Shown: positions 37,098-45,838 of the stretch, piece after piece
How the letters are laid out: each line of letters begins with the position of its first letter
Position numbering within the stretch: position 1 is the first letter of the stretch
Source of the DNA: Planctomycetota bacterium
GTDB taxonomy: Bacteria; Planctomycetota; Planctomycetia; Pirellulales; Lacipirellulaceae
DNA: 64,000 nucleotides
Assembly (NCBI GenBank): GCA_029781135.1
Contig: JAKOXH010000068.1
Coordinates: 62,001 to 126,000 of the forward strand
Direction of reading: 5' to 3'
Notes under the pieces: model-generated
What the model saw: the letters and a program-made list of their open reading frames with translations, nothing else
Databases searched by the model: none
What the model was told of the DNA's origin: nothing
Translations under genes and position numbers: made by a program

Positions 37098-39440
37098 ATG
37101 AAGCCATACAAATCGGGCGGCGGTTGGCCGGCAATTTGGTACACGTGGCGCAAGGCCCGCCAGGCCGGGGGGCTGATCAAGTTCTGGCGGGCCATGCGTT
37201 CGAAGAATGCGTGCAAGACGTGCGCGCTCGGCATGGGCGGCCAGCGCGGCGGCATGGTCAACGAACTGGGGCGCTTCCCTGAGGTTTGCAAGAAGAGCAT
37301 GCAGGCAATGGTGGCCGATATGCAGGGCGCCATCCGCGGCGAATTCTGGTCACGCTATTCGCCGCGCGAATTGCAGCAGTTCACGCCACGCGAACTCGAA
37401 GCGTGTGGTCGGTTGGTCGAGCCCGTTGTCTACACGCGCGAAACGGGCCGCTATGCGCCAATTACGTGGGACGACGCACTAAACCGCATCATCAACAAGC
37501 TGCGCGCGACGCCGGCCAACGAAACCTTCTGGTACTTCAGCGGCCGCAGCAGCAACGAGGCCGGGTTCTTGCTGCAACTGTTCGCGCGGCTGTACGGCAC
37601 GAACAACGTCAACAATTGCAGTTACTATTGCCATCAAGCCAGCGGCGTGGGGCTGGTGAGCGTGACCGGCGGCGCCACATCGACGATTCAACTGGAAGAC
37701 CTCGAACTGGCGGACTCCGTGTTCGTCATTGGCGGCAACCCGGCGAGCAACCACCCGCGGCTCATGCGGACGCTGCTCGACTTGCGGCGGCGGAACGGCC
37801 AAGTCATCGTGATCAATCCGCTGTTGGAAACAGGGTTAGTTCGGTTTAGCGTGCCGAGCGATGTTCGCAGCCTGCTCTTTGGCAGCAAAATCGCCAGCCT
37901 GTACGTGCAGCCACATATTGGCGGCGACCTGGCGCTGCTCACGGGCGTCGCCAAACGCATTGTGGAAATGAACGCGCACGACGAGACGTTTCTCAACAGC
38001 CATTGCCAGGGGTGGACGGAGTTGAAGACGCGGCTGGCGGAGGTTTCATGGGATGAGATTGTCGCCAAGAGTGGCGTGGGGCGCGAGGGTATCGAGGAAC
38101 TCGCCAAAACATATGCCACCGCCAAGAACGCCGTTTTTTGTTGGACGATGGGGATCACGCACCATGCCCACGGCGTGCAAAACGTGCAGGCCATCGCGAA
38201 CCTTGCGTTGCTCCGAGGCATGGTCGGCCGACCGGGCTGCGGTTTGCTACCGATTCGCGGTCATTCGAATGTGCAAGGCATCGGCTCGATGGGCGTCATG
38301 CCGAAACTGCGGGACGCGATTTTCGATCGGCTGCAAAATCACTTCGGCGTGCAATTACCAACAACACCCGGGCGCGACACGATGGGTTGCATGGAGGGAG
38401 CGGCGAGCGGTCAACTGAAAGTGGGCTTCTGCCTCGGTGGGAATCTTTACGGTTCCAATCCCGATGCGACGTTCGCCGCCAAGTCGATCGCGAATCTCGA
38501 CCAAATCGTGTACCTCAATACGACCCTCAACACCGGGCACGCCTTCGGCCTTGCACGCGAAACAATCATTCTCCCCGTCTCTGCCCGCGACGAAGAGCCG
38601 CAGGCGACCACGCAAGAGTCGATGTTCAATTTTATCCGCCTGAGCGACGGCGGCCCCAAACGCCATGCCGGTACGAAAACCGAGGTGGAGGTGATTGCGA
38701 GTATTGCGTCGGGCGTATTTGCGGAAGCCAAGGCAAATGGGGAATTGGGAATGGGGAGTGGGGAATTGAAGACGAATGGGGAATTGGGAGGGGGAAATGG
38801 GGAATCCAAGGGGAGAAACGATGATTCCGACTTCCCAACTCCCAATTCCCAATTCGCAACTCCCAATTCCACACTCCCCATTCCCCATTCCCCATTGGAT
38901 TGGCCATCGCTGCATTCCACCGCGAATATCCGCCAGGCAATCGCCCGTATTGTACCGGGGTTCGAGCAATTGGCCGAAATCGATCGCACCAAGCACGAGT
39001 TTCAAATCGGTGGCCGTACGTTTCATACACCGCAGTTCGCCACGTCCGATGGCCGCGCGCGGCTGCACACGCATGACTTGCCTGAGCTGCAGGGTACCAG
39101 CCCCAACGAAATCCGCCTGATGACAATCCGCAGCGAAGGCCAATTCAACACGGTCGTCTATGAAGATGAAGACATTTACCGTGGCATCGACCGTCGCGAC
39201 GTCATCCTGCTTCACCCCGCTGACCTAGAGCGACTAACTCTCAACGACGGCCAGCGCGTCTCCGTCCACGGCCCCGCCGGCAGCATGGCCAACATCTTGG
39301 CGGTGGCCTATCCGGCCATCAAACCCGGTAACGCCGCGATGTACTACCCGGAATGCAACGTGCTCGTGAGTCGAACGCTCGATCCACTCAGCAAAACGCC
39401 TGCGTTCAAGTGCGTGGTAGTGACGGTCGAGCGCGCCTAG
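37098..39440 (+). CDS. YdeP-type molybdopterin oxidoreductase (formate-dehydrogenase-alpha-like)
   Basis: The 780-residue protein belongs to the FdhF/YdeP branch of molybdopterin enzymes. The N-terminal KNACKTCALGMGG (Cys39, Cys42) replaces the longer iron-sulfur motif of true formate dehydrogenases. NCSYYCHQASGVGL (near 172) is the active-site segment, followed by IGGNPASNHPRLM and the guanine-dinucleotide-binding tail LHTHDLPELQGTSPNEIRLM. The substrate in planctomycetes is unknown; E. coli YdeP is linked to acid resistance. Residues about 547-600 are a low-complexity insert encoded by a palindromic repeat, between two conserved parts, and the frame is kept. No partner subunit gene is adjacent. 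Confidence 0.87.
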   Translation: MKPYKSGGGWPAIWYTWRKARQAGGLIKFWRAMRSKNACKTCALGMGGQRGGMVNELGRFPEVCKKSMQAMVADMQGAIRGEFWSRYSPRELQQFTPRELEACGRLVEPVVYTRETGRYAPITWDDALNRIINKLRATPANETFWYFSGRSSNEAGFLLQLFARLYGTNNVNNCSYYCHQASGVGLVSVTGGATSTIQLEDLELADSVFVIGGNPASNHPRLMRTLLDLRRRNGQVIVINPLLETGLVRFSVPSDVRSLLFGSKIASLYVQPHIGGDLALLTGVAKRIVEMNAHDETFLNSHCQGWTELKTRLAEVSWDEIVAKSGVGREGIEELAKTYATAKNAVFCWTMGITHHAHGVQNVQAIANLALLRGMVGRPGCGLLPIRGHSNVQGIGSMGVMPKLRDAIFDRLQNHFGVQLPTTPGRDTMGCMEGAASGQLKVGFCLGGNLYGSNPDATFAAKSIANLDQIVYLNTTLNTGHAFGLARETIILPVSARDEEPQATTQESMFNFIRLSDGGPKRHAGTKTEVEVIASIASGVFAEAKANGELGMGSGELKTNGELGGGNGESKGRNDDSDFPTPNSQFATPNSTLPIPHSPLDWPSLHSTANIRQAIARIVPGFEQLAEIDRTKHEFQIGGRTFHTPQFATSDGRARLHTHDLPELQGTSPNEIRLMTIRSEGQFNTVVYEDEDIYRGIDRRDVILLHPADLERLTLNDGQRVSVHGPAGSMANILAVAYPAIKPGNAAMYYPECNVLVSRTLDPLSKTPAFKCVVVTVERA
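38735..38898. repeat. In-frame G-rich/C-rich palindromic insert inside the oxidoreductase gene
   Basis: The G-rich arm (38735-38815) repeats units such as GGGGAATTGGGAATGGGG, and the C-rich arm (38838-38898) repeats the complementary CCCAATTCCC and CCCCATTCCC, so the stretch can fold as a long imperfect hairpin. It encodes a Gly/Asn/Glu and then Pro/Ser/Asn stretch of about 54 residues without a stop. The base composition is unlike the flanking gene. Confidence 0.85.
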
Positions 39441-39489
39441 AGTCCCGTAGCGCCTGACTTCAGGTGGTGATGTGCGCTCGCGAAATAGA

Positions 39490-39558
39490 GACATGCCCAC
39501 ACTCGCGAGGGCGCGCAAGCGTTTCGCGTGAGCATATTGGCGCGAGTGAGGGCATGCC
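39490..39558. repeat. Intergenic inverted repeat
   Basis: An 18-nt arm at 39490-39507 (GACATGCCCACACTCGCG) pairs with 39541-39558 with two mismatches. It lies between the oxidoreductase stop and the converging esterase stop and could also end transcription from both sides. Confidence 0.65.
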
Positions 39559-39590
39559 ACCCGCTGCCAGCAGTACCAATTTTGTGCGGA

Positions 39591-40925
39591 TCACTTCGTG
39601 GCGCTCACGGGCGTCATGCTGAAATGCCGTTCCGCGAACGCCAGGTACTGCTGCCAATCGAAAGCGGTCGTTTCGTGGTTGCCGGTGCGGAGGTGGTAGC
39701 CGATCACGTCGCCGATCGAGCGATCGGGGGCCGGCAGGTCATCGGCATCGATGCCCCTCTTGCCGAACAGTGCGTAAACGGGGCCTGCATTCTTGGCCGA
39801 GAGGAACTCACCGCGAGGGTCGGCCCACAGATCGTTCGTGGCGCTTGCGACGTAGACCGGTCGGGGAGCGATGAGTGCAATCAATTCATGTTGATCGACC
39901 GGCAGGATCTCCTCATGCTGGCTGTATTTGTGGAAGTTGCCGCAGAACCAATACGGAAATGCGCGGTTGATGCGTCCCACGGTTTCGCCGAAAATCCGCT
40001 TACTGAGTGCCGCGCCGCCGCAGCCCGAGTTGTTCGAAATGGCAATCGCAAAGCGCGGGTCGGTCGCCGCGGCCCAGAGCGCGGTCTTGCCGAGCCGCGA
40101 ATGGCCCCACACAACAACTTGCTTAGCGTTCACTTGGGGATCGGTTTCTAAATAATCGAGCGCGCGGCTTAGTCCCCACGCCCAAGCGCCGATGGCGCCC
40201 CATTCATCGGCATCTGGTTCGGTTCGGCCGTCACGCAAAAAGAGGGTGCGAACGCCCTGGCTCAGGCCAGCGGGAGAGTCTGGCTCGATATCGCCGCAAC
40301 ACATCGTAGCGACCGCGAAGCCATGCTTGACGACTTCTTCCACTTGCCAATTGGAAGTCTGGCTGCCGCGAGACTTTTCATTCGCGCGATGGTCGGTTAT
40401 TCCCAGATAGTCTTCATTGAGGATCCAACATTTGGCGAGCGCGATTCCCTTGTCGTCGCAGACCACCTGGTTGCCATGAAAGTTAAGCCCCAACATTACC
40501 GGCACGGGCGATTTTGATTTTGGTACATATAGCAGCAAATGAAGCGGAACGTGGCCACGCTTGGTGGAAACGTCGATGGTCACTTCCTTACGAATGGCCT
40601 TTCCACCGAGTGCCCCATCGTCCTCACTTGTTTTCTTGAACGACAATTTCGGCTTTTCAGCAGGAGCGCGGCCATACACCTCCGTCTCGAATAGCCGCAT
40701 CAATTCGGGCCAGCGAATATTTCGCCACTCGTCCGCGGTGGTGATACGCTTTCCATCGTTCGTAATAAGTGGATCGGGCAAGGTGTAGGGGGGCACCTTG
40801 CTCTCTTCCTTGACCAAGGGGCCTTCATCGCCGCAAGCCATGTTGATACCGAACACCGCCAGCACCAAAGCCACGCCGATATTGCTCGACGCGGAAAGAA
40901 ATCGCTGCCACATAGAGAATATCAC
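39591..40925 (-). CDS. Glucuronoyl esterase-like alpha/beta hydrolase (CE15-like)
   Basis: The 444-residue protein has a signal peptide (about residues 1-32) and an alpha/beta hydrolase fold. The nucleophile motif is VVWGHSRLGKTALWAAA, the pattern of bacterial CE15 members, and the following SNNSGCGGAAL also fits. IALIAPRPVYVASATNDLWAD supplies the late acidic position, and TGNHETTAFDW holds the likely catalytic His. CE15 enzymes cleave ester links between glucuronic acid in xylan and lignin alcohols. A xylan or related polysaccharide substrate is inferred from family; xylA is 18 kb away. It follows the Tat oxidoreductase on the minus strand by 18 nt, so they may be co-transcribed. Confidence 0.83.
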   Translation of the reverse strand: MIFSMWQRFLSASSNIGVALVLAVFGINMACGDEGPLVKEESKVPPYTLPDPLITNDGKRITTADEWRNIRWPELMRLFETEVYGRAPAEKPKLSFKKTSEDDGALGGKAIRKEVTIDVSTKRGHVPLHLLLYVPKSKSPVPVMLGLNFHGNQVVCDDKGIALAKCWILNEDYLGITDHRANEKSRGSQTSNWQVEEVVKHGFAVATMCCGDIEPDSPAGLSQGVRTLFLRDGRTEPDADEWGAIGAWAWGLSRALDYLETDPQVNAKQVVVWGHSRLGKTALWAAATDPRFAIAISNNSGCGGAALSKRIFGETVGRINRAFPYWFCGNFHKYSQHEEILPVDQHELIALIAPRPVYVASATNDLWADPRGEFLSAKNAGPVYALFGKRGIDADDLPAPDRSIGDVIGYHLRTGNHETTAFDWQQYLAFAERHFSMTPVSATK

Positions 40926-40943
40926 TGCAAATAGAGAAATGCG

Positions 40944-42239
40944 TTATGCCAACTTGGTACGGCCGGGAATGGCAACCTTGACCGCTGGCACGTTATCGTT
41001 CCACGCATATTCCGTGGGGCCCAAACGTTCTTGGCTGTTCATGCATTGGTCCCACGTGAGTTCCTTGCCCGTGTAGGTACACATCCGGCCCATCACGGCG
41101 AGCATCGTGCTATTGGCCATGTAGTGGCCGTTGTTGATGGGCTTACCATCGCGAATGCTGTTGAACAGTGCAACGTGCTCAAGATCATACATGTCGTGCC
41201 CCGGCCCACTATATTTCCATGGCTTTTCACCTTCGATCTGGTTCTGCAAGATGAACGCCTTGCCCTTCGTGCCCAGGACCACTTCATCGACCATCGTGGT
41301 CGTATCGCTTTGCTGCCGGCAGGTGAAGTACACACGGATGCCAGTCGGATATTCGTAGAACACCGTGTGGTGATCGTAGATATCGCCGTATTCCGGTTGC
41401 ACGCGCTGCTGCCGGCCGCCCATGCCGACGGCTTTCGTCGGCGAGATGTCGCCTTGTAGCCACGCGGTCTTATCCAAACTGTGTACCGCCTGTTCGCAGA
41501 TGTGATCGCCCGAGAGCCAGTGGAAATAGAGCCAGTTGCGCACCTGGTACTCCATTCGGCTCCACTTTGGATTATCGCCGCGATGCCACAGCGTTCCCGC
41601 GTTGTAGCACGACTGGATCGCGATGATGTCGCCAATGGCCTTGTCCTCGACGACGCGTTTCACCGTTTCTTGCACCGCCGGGTGATAGCGCCAGCACAGT
41701 CCGGAGACGACCGCCAACTTCTTTTCCTTGGCTTTGTTGCAGGTTTCGATCACGCTCTTCACACCGGGAGCATCGACGCCAATCGGTTTCTCGACAAACG
41801 TGTGCTTGCCCTTTTCCACGGCATACGCCAAATGCTGCGGCCGAAAATGGGGAGGCGTGGCGAGAATCACCACATCGACGCCGCTATCGATGACTTGCTT
41901 GTAGGCGTCGAACCCAACAAACACATGATCTTCAGTTACCTGCACTCGATCTTTGGTGGCTTCGCCTCGACGAAGATGCCGCAGGCTGTTGGCCGCCTGA
42001 TCGGCAAACGTATCGCCCACGGCGGTCAGCACGTTCTCGGGACTGGCGTTGAGCGCATTTTGCGCAGCCCCCGTGCCACGACCGCCGCAACCTACAAGAC
42101 CGACCTTGATCTTCTCGCTCGACCCGGCATGCACGGCCCGCGGCACCGCCATGGTGCCCACGAGCGCGGCCCCTACGGCAAGACCGGTGGATGCCTTCAT
42201 GAAATCACGCCGCGATGAGTTCGTAGAATCCGATGACAT
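40944..42239 (-). CDS. Tat-exported Gfo/Idh/MocA-family oxidoreductase
   Basis: The 431-residue protein begins with a Tat motif SSRRDFMKASTGLAVG and ends its signal at VHAG near residue 39. The dinucleotide loop is KVGLVGCGGRGTGAAQNA, and the catalytic motif HTFVEKPIGVDA keeps the lysine that the 8300 gene lacks. The C-terminal domain is of the GFO_IDH_MocA_C type (WYHLQLSGDH-like; here YFHWLSGDHICEQAVHSLDK). It likely oxidises or reduces a sugar or cyclitol with NAD(P) held in the folded, exported enzyme. The esterase gene lies just downstream, 18 nt away. Confidence 0.92.
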   Translation of the reverse strand: MSSDSTNSSRRDFMKASTGLAVGAALVGTMAVPRAVHAGSSEKIKVGLVGCGGRGTGAAQNALNASPENVLTAVGDTFADQAANSLRHLRRGEATKDRVQVTEDHVFVGFDAYKQVIDSGVDVVILATPPHFRPQHLAYAVEKGKHTFVEKPIGVDAPGVKSVIETCNKAKEKKLAVVSGLCWRYHPAVQETVKRVVEDKAIGDIIAIQSCYNAGTLWHRGDNPKWSRMEYQVRNWLYFHWLSGDHICEQAVHSLDKTAWLQGDISPTKAVGMGGRQQRVQPEYGDIYDHHTVFYEYPTGIRVYFTCRQQSDTTTMVDEVVLGTKGKAFILQNQIEGEKPWKYSGPGHDMYDLEHVALFNSIRDGKPINNGHYMANSTMLAVMGRMCTYTGKELTWDQCMNSQERLGPTEYAWNDNVPAVKVAIPGRTKLA

Positions 42240-42313
42240 GGAACGTATCTCCGTGATGGGCTGTGTCGTGGTTAGCGCACTTGCATATTATTGAGACCTG
42301 CACAGCCAATGGG

Positions 42314-42389
42314 CTGTGGGAGGCCTCTCCGAGGCCGATTGAGTGTTGCATTGGTCAGCGTCATCGGCGTCGGGAGACGCCTCCCACAG
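42314..42389. repeat. Intergenic inverted repeat
   Basis: The arm at 42314-42339 (CTGTGGGAGGCCTC...) pairs imperfectly with 42363-42389, with paired differences that keep the stem (GAGGCC against GACGCC). It lies in the 454-base gap 42240-42693, upstream of the Tat oxidoreductase and downstream of the kinase/GT2 gene. The rest of that gap holds no recognisable gene. Confidence 0.65.
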
Positions 42390-42693
42390 GTTCATTCACA
42401 GCGCAGCTTTCAATAGCGCGTGCAAATTCACCGAACAGGTCGCGCGCACCTGCAACTTCGGTCATTCAATTGTCATCGACCAATGGGGGAAACGCAACCG
42501 GTGAAAACTGGCAGCCAGCTCGGCATCGGACCTGCTGCACATCATCGCAAATACCAAGAACCAGTCGATTACTGGTACGGGCAAGAGGCCAAATCGTTCA
42601 GGGCCGAAAGTAATTCTGGGCTGATACACCCTTGATGGGGTTAGCGCCCGCACGCCTGTAACGCGGGCATGCTGTTCGAACTTAACTTGAGTC

Positions 42694-44409
42694 CTAAGCG
42701 GCGGAACGGCGTAGTCGTAGTTCTTCGACTTCCGCCTCAACGAGATTGAAACGATTCGCCAGCGCGGTTTGCTGATTTTCGGGAGAATAAACTCGTAATT
42801 GCCGCCCACCATCACTTGACCGCGCCACACCAATCGCCGAAGTTCTCGCGGCATCCCAAGGCACGGCATGCTTGAGGTACTCATCCATAGCGAGAACCAA
42901 GTGGGCGTGGATTCCGGCCCAGCCATCGAGCCAACCAAACTGAAGAGCAACGGGCTTGAGAAACTTCCACACGGCCTGACGCACGATTCGCCCATGTGGC
43001 AGGGATGAGGAGGCAGGTGGGTTTTCGCACTGAGCAGCTCGGGCGGCGTCTATTGACTCCTGTAGGTGTTGTTCAGCATTGTGGCAAAGTTCCCGCTCAA
43101 CGGCATAGTAAATATGCCCAATTCGATGGGAAGCCGTGGCAAGGTGGACCCCGCCTTGCGCGATTGCAATCGTGGGGAGATTTTTTTGAAATAGTCGGAT
43201 GACCGGTTTGTTGTTCAGGCCGCCGTAACTCAATCGCTGGCCGCGAAAACACTGCACATAGTTCACGGCGAACGCAGCTTCCTCAGGATTGGTCGCCAAT
43301 ACGTCCTGCACTTCGCGCGCTAATTCTGGGCTGAGTTGTTCATCCGGCTGGAGCAATACGATCCAGCGATGACTCGCGTTGCCTAGTAACCAAGCGGCAA
43401 ACTTTGCTCCATCGCGTGGCGCCCGCTCGACGATCTTGCAGCCGCCGAACTCGCGAACGATGTCGAGCGTGCCGTCCGTGGAACCCATATCTGCCACGAC
43501 GATTTCGTCCGCCATGTCGTATACCGAACGCAAGCAGGGGATGATTGTCGCGGCCGCATTTCGACAGGGGATTACCACACTTACCAGTTGGTTCGCGTTC
43601 AATCGCGATTCGATGGAGCGACGCAGCGGATGGTCGCTGACGGAAGCTGCGGCAAGAATGCGTTTTCCGGCGGTTGTACCGACGATTTGCTGGCGCAGGA
43701 GTTCGCCGGCCTGGGGCTTGGCGCGCCAATTTCGCGGATGGAGCAGATCTTCCAGCTCGCGAAGTTGTTTACGACGGGCCTGTTCGCCCGCTCGATACCG
43801 ACACATCCTCTCCAAATCGATCAGCCACACTTTCCCGTTGGGGTCGACGATCAAGTTCTCCGGCTTGAAATCGTTGTGCTGCACCTGCAATTCATCAAGC
43901 CGTTGCCAGAGAGCCACCACCTGGGTGACAATCTTCTGGACCGCATCTTCCGATGGATTTCCGAATCTCATCAGACGGTAGAGCGACGTGCCGAGCACAT
44001 AGTCGGTGAGCAGATACGACTTGGTCTTAAAAGGCCCCAGTCGTCGTTCCAGAAACGCCCGTGGTCGCGGCGTGGGAATGCCCGCTTCAAAGAGAAAACG
44101 GCCATCGAGCCATGACTGATGTGCCGGCGTACGCTGCAGGGATTTCCGCATTCGGCGAAATGGCGTTCCCCAATTGTACCGCTTCCACACGAAACTGCCC
44201 GTGACATCGTTCACACGGGCGACGCTGCATCGTTGCTTGTCCTGCAAAGATTGGCCAAGCAGGAGTGCTTCTGGGTCACTCCAAATCTGTTCGACAAGTT
44301 GCGGGGGCAGGTCGCGGTCCCAGCACATCCGTCCAAGAAACGACGAGCGCCACGCGATGTCGGAATCCGGGTGCAGCCTCAGCGATGTTGGGACGTCCGC
44401 GTCTGCCAT
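42694..44409 (-). CDS. WaaP-like glycan kinase fused to a GT2 glycosyltransferase
   Basis: The 571-residue protein has two clear parts. Residues about 60-215 are a Kdo/WaaP-type kinase: the ATP lysine in FVWKRYNWG (Lys76), the catalytic loop HNDFKPENLIV (Asp180, Asn185) and the metal Asp in WLIDLERM (Asp198). Residues about 275-440 are a GT-A glycosyltransferase of family 2: SVVIPCRNA, DEIVVADMGSTDGT and LLQPDEQLS, followed by GGLNNKPVIRLFQK, as in the WaaE/KdtX-like branch that acts on lipid A-core sugars. WaaP kinases phosphorylate heptose. The C-terminal 130 residues have no known domain. The fusion implies sequential sugar addition and phosphorylation of one lipid-linked glycan, which is inference. 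Confidence 0.83.
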   Translation of the reverse strand: MADADVPTSLRLHPDSDIAWRSSFLGRMCWDRDLPPQLVEQIWSDPEALLLGQSLQDKQRCSVARVNDVTGSFVWKRYNWGTPFRRMRKSLQRTPAHQSWLDGRFLFEAGIPTPRPRAFLERRLGPFKTKSYLLTDYVLGTSLYRLMRFGNPSEDAVQKIVTQVVALWQRLDELQVQHNDFKPENLIVDPNGKVWLIDLERMCRYRAGEQARRKQLRELEDLLHPRNWRAKPQAGELLRQQIVGTTAGKRILAAASVSDHPLRRSIESRLNANQLVSVVIPCRNAAATIIPCLRSVYDMADEIVVADMGSTDGTLDIVREFGGCKIVERAPRDGAKFAAWLLGNASHRWIVLLQPDEQLSPELAREVQDVLATNPEEAAFAVNYVQCFRGQRLSYGGLNNKPVIRLFQKNLPTIAIAQGGVHLATASHRIGHIYYAVERELCHNAEQHLQESIDAARAAQCENPPASSSLPHGRIVRQAVWKFLKPVALQFGWLDGWAGIHAHLVLAMDEYLKHAVPWDAARTSAIGVARSSDGGRQLRVYSPENQQTALANRFNLVEAEVEELRLRRSAA

Positions 44410-44522
44410 TTCTTACGCTAGCAAACTACTCGGGTGAGCGGCTGTGAGCTGCCTAAAGCTAGGCAATTCGGGAAGCCGATAACGGTTCTATCGGTAATCG
44501 GGGCACACTGAATTCACTTGTT

Positions 44523-45785
44523 TTGTGTATGCGGAATACCTCGATAGAAGTGGCTGATAACATTGCAGAATCGCCGGCTGCAAGGCCGTATCGGCCGCCG
44601 AAAAGCTGGTTGCGGCTGGGTAAATATCTGCTTCCCGCACAGCCTCTAAATGCTGACTGGAAACGGACTGCTCGTCCCACGGAGCAAGTTTCAATCACCC
44701 AGCTTGCCACGGAGTATCCCGACCAGGTGAGCCTGAGGACGCTGGGAAATGCGGAAGTGTTGCCAGAGTACGAATATGAATATTACGATGCAGGCGAGCG
44801 ACGGCGCCTCACATTGGCGTCTGAGTTCATCGCTCCCAGTTTCATCGCGGAAGTTCACAATGGCATGAGTTTCGGCCGCCATTGCTGTGCCATCGGGCCA
44901 AACTCGAAAGCGATTCGCGAAACGGGGTTTAACCTCGATGGCGCGGCCACCGAGGGCGGAATTCCCATCGGCAAATTCAAATTCCGTCGTTGGCGCAAAC
45001 GACTCGAAGGCGATGTGACGGCGCGGCCGTGGCTGCCGCCGAAACAGCATGTGACCGGCTGTGTCGCAATTCTAAATACTCGTTACAGCCATAACTTCTA
45101 TCATTGGCTGTGCGATATTCTTCCGCGCCTGATACCACTACGAGCCTCGCACACCAGGCCCGATTATTATCTTGTCGAGTCGTTATCATCGTTCCAGCAA
45201 GAGGTGCTGATATCGCTCGGCATCCGGCAAAGCCAGCTCATTCAACCGCATTGCCGGCTGCTGCTCGAAGCCGATCGTCTGCTGGTGCCATCTTTCCCTA
45301 CGCCGAGTTGTCTTCGCGCCTTCCGTGAACTCCTGTTAGACCGACTTGGCGTCAATCGAAAATCAAAACAGCAGCGGCGGATTTATATTAGCCGCCGAAA
45401 GTCCGGAAAACGCAGCGTCGCCGACGAACACCGGTTGGATCGAGTGCTGCATGAACACGGCTTTGAAACGCACGCCATGGAGGAGTATCCGCTGCAGCGG
45501 CAAGCGCAGCTGATCCACGATGCCGCGACCATCGTCGCGGTACACGGCGCCGGTTTGGCCAATCTGATGTTCGCCCGCCGGGGCACGAATGTGATCGAGA
45601 TCGTGCCGCGCGACCGAACCAACGCGTACCTCTATCCCGATAAGAGCCGCACATTTGGCCTGCGCCATCGGCAAATTGCCGGGAATGTCGTCGGCCGGAG
45701 GCAGCAACTGGCGATTTCCCTGGACGATGTCGTTGCGGCCCTATCGTCCAGCACGTTATTGTCGCGACGAGCGCTGGCGGCGTAA
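44523..45785 (+). CDS. GT61-family glycosyltransferase (DUF563)
   Basis: The 420-residue protein matches the GT61/DUF563 family of capsular and plant xylosyltransferase-like enzymes. Typical landmarks are NFYHWLCDILPRL near residue 190, the segment RRIYISRRKSGKRS near 290, and VHGAGLANLMFARRGTNVIEI near 345. The family moves pentose or hexose from a nucleotide sugar onto polysaccharide. No signal peptide or membrane segment is visible, so it acts in the cytoplasm. It is divergent from the kinase/GT2 gene (113 nt apart) and converges with the next gene. Confidence 0.92.
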   Translation: MCMRNTSIEVADNIAESPAARPYRPPKSWLRLGKYLLPAQPLNADWKRTARPTEQVSITQLATEYPDQVSLRTLGNAEVLPEYEYEYYDAGERRRLTLASEFIAPSFIAEVHNGMSFGRHCCAIGPNSKAIRETGFNLDGAATEGGIPIGKFKFRRWRKRLEGDVTARPWLPPKQHVTGCVAILNTRYSHNFYHWLCDILPRLIPLRASHTRPDYYLVESLSSFQQEVLISLGIRQSQLIQPHCRLLLEADRLLVPSFPTPSCLRAFRELLLDRLGVNRKSKQQRRIYISRRKSGKRSVADEHRLDRVLHEHGFETHAMEEYPLQRQAQLIHDAATIVAVHGAGLANLMFARRGTNVIEIVPRDRTNAYLYPDKSRTFGLRHRQIAGNVVGRRQQLAISLDDVVAALSSSTLLSRRALAA

Positions 45786-45838
45786 CGTGTCTTAACGGCA
45801 GCCCCGCAAAACCGTGCAATCAGCAATGGGCTGTGGCG

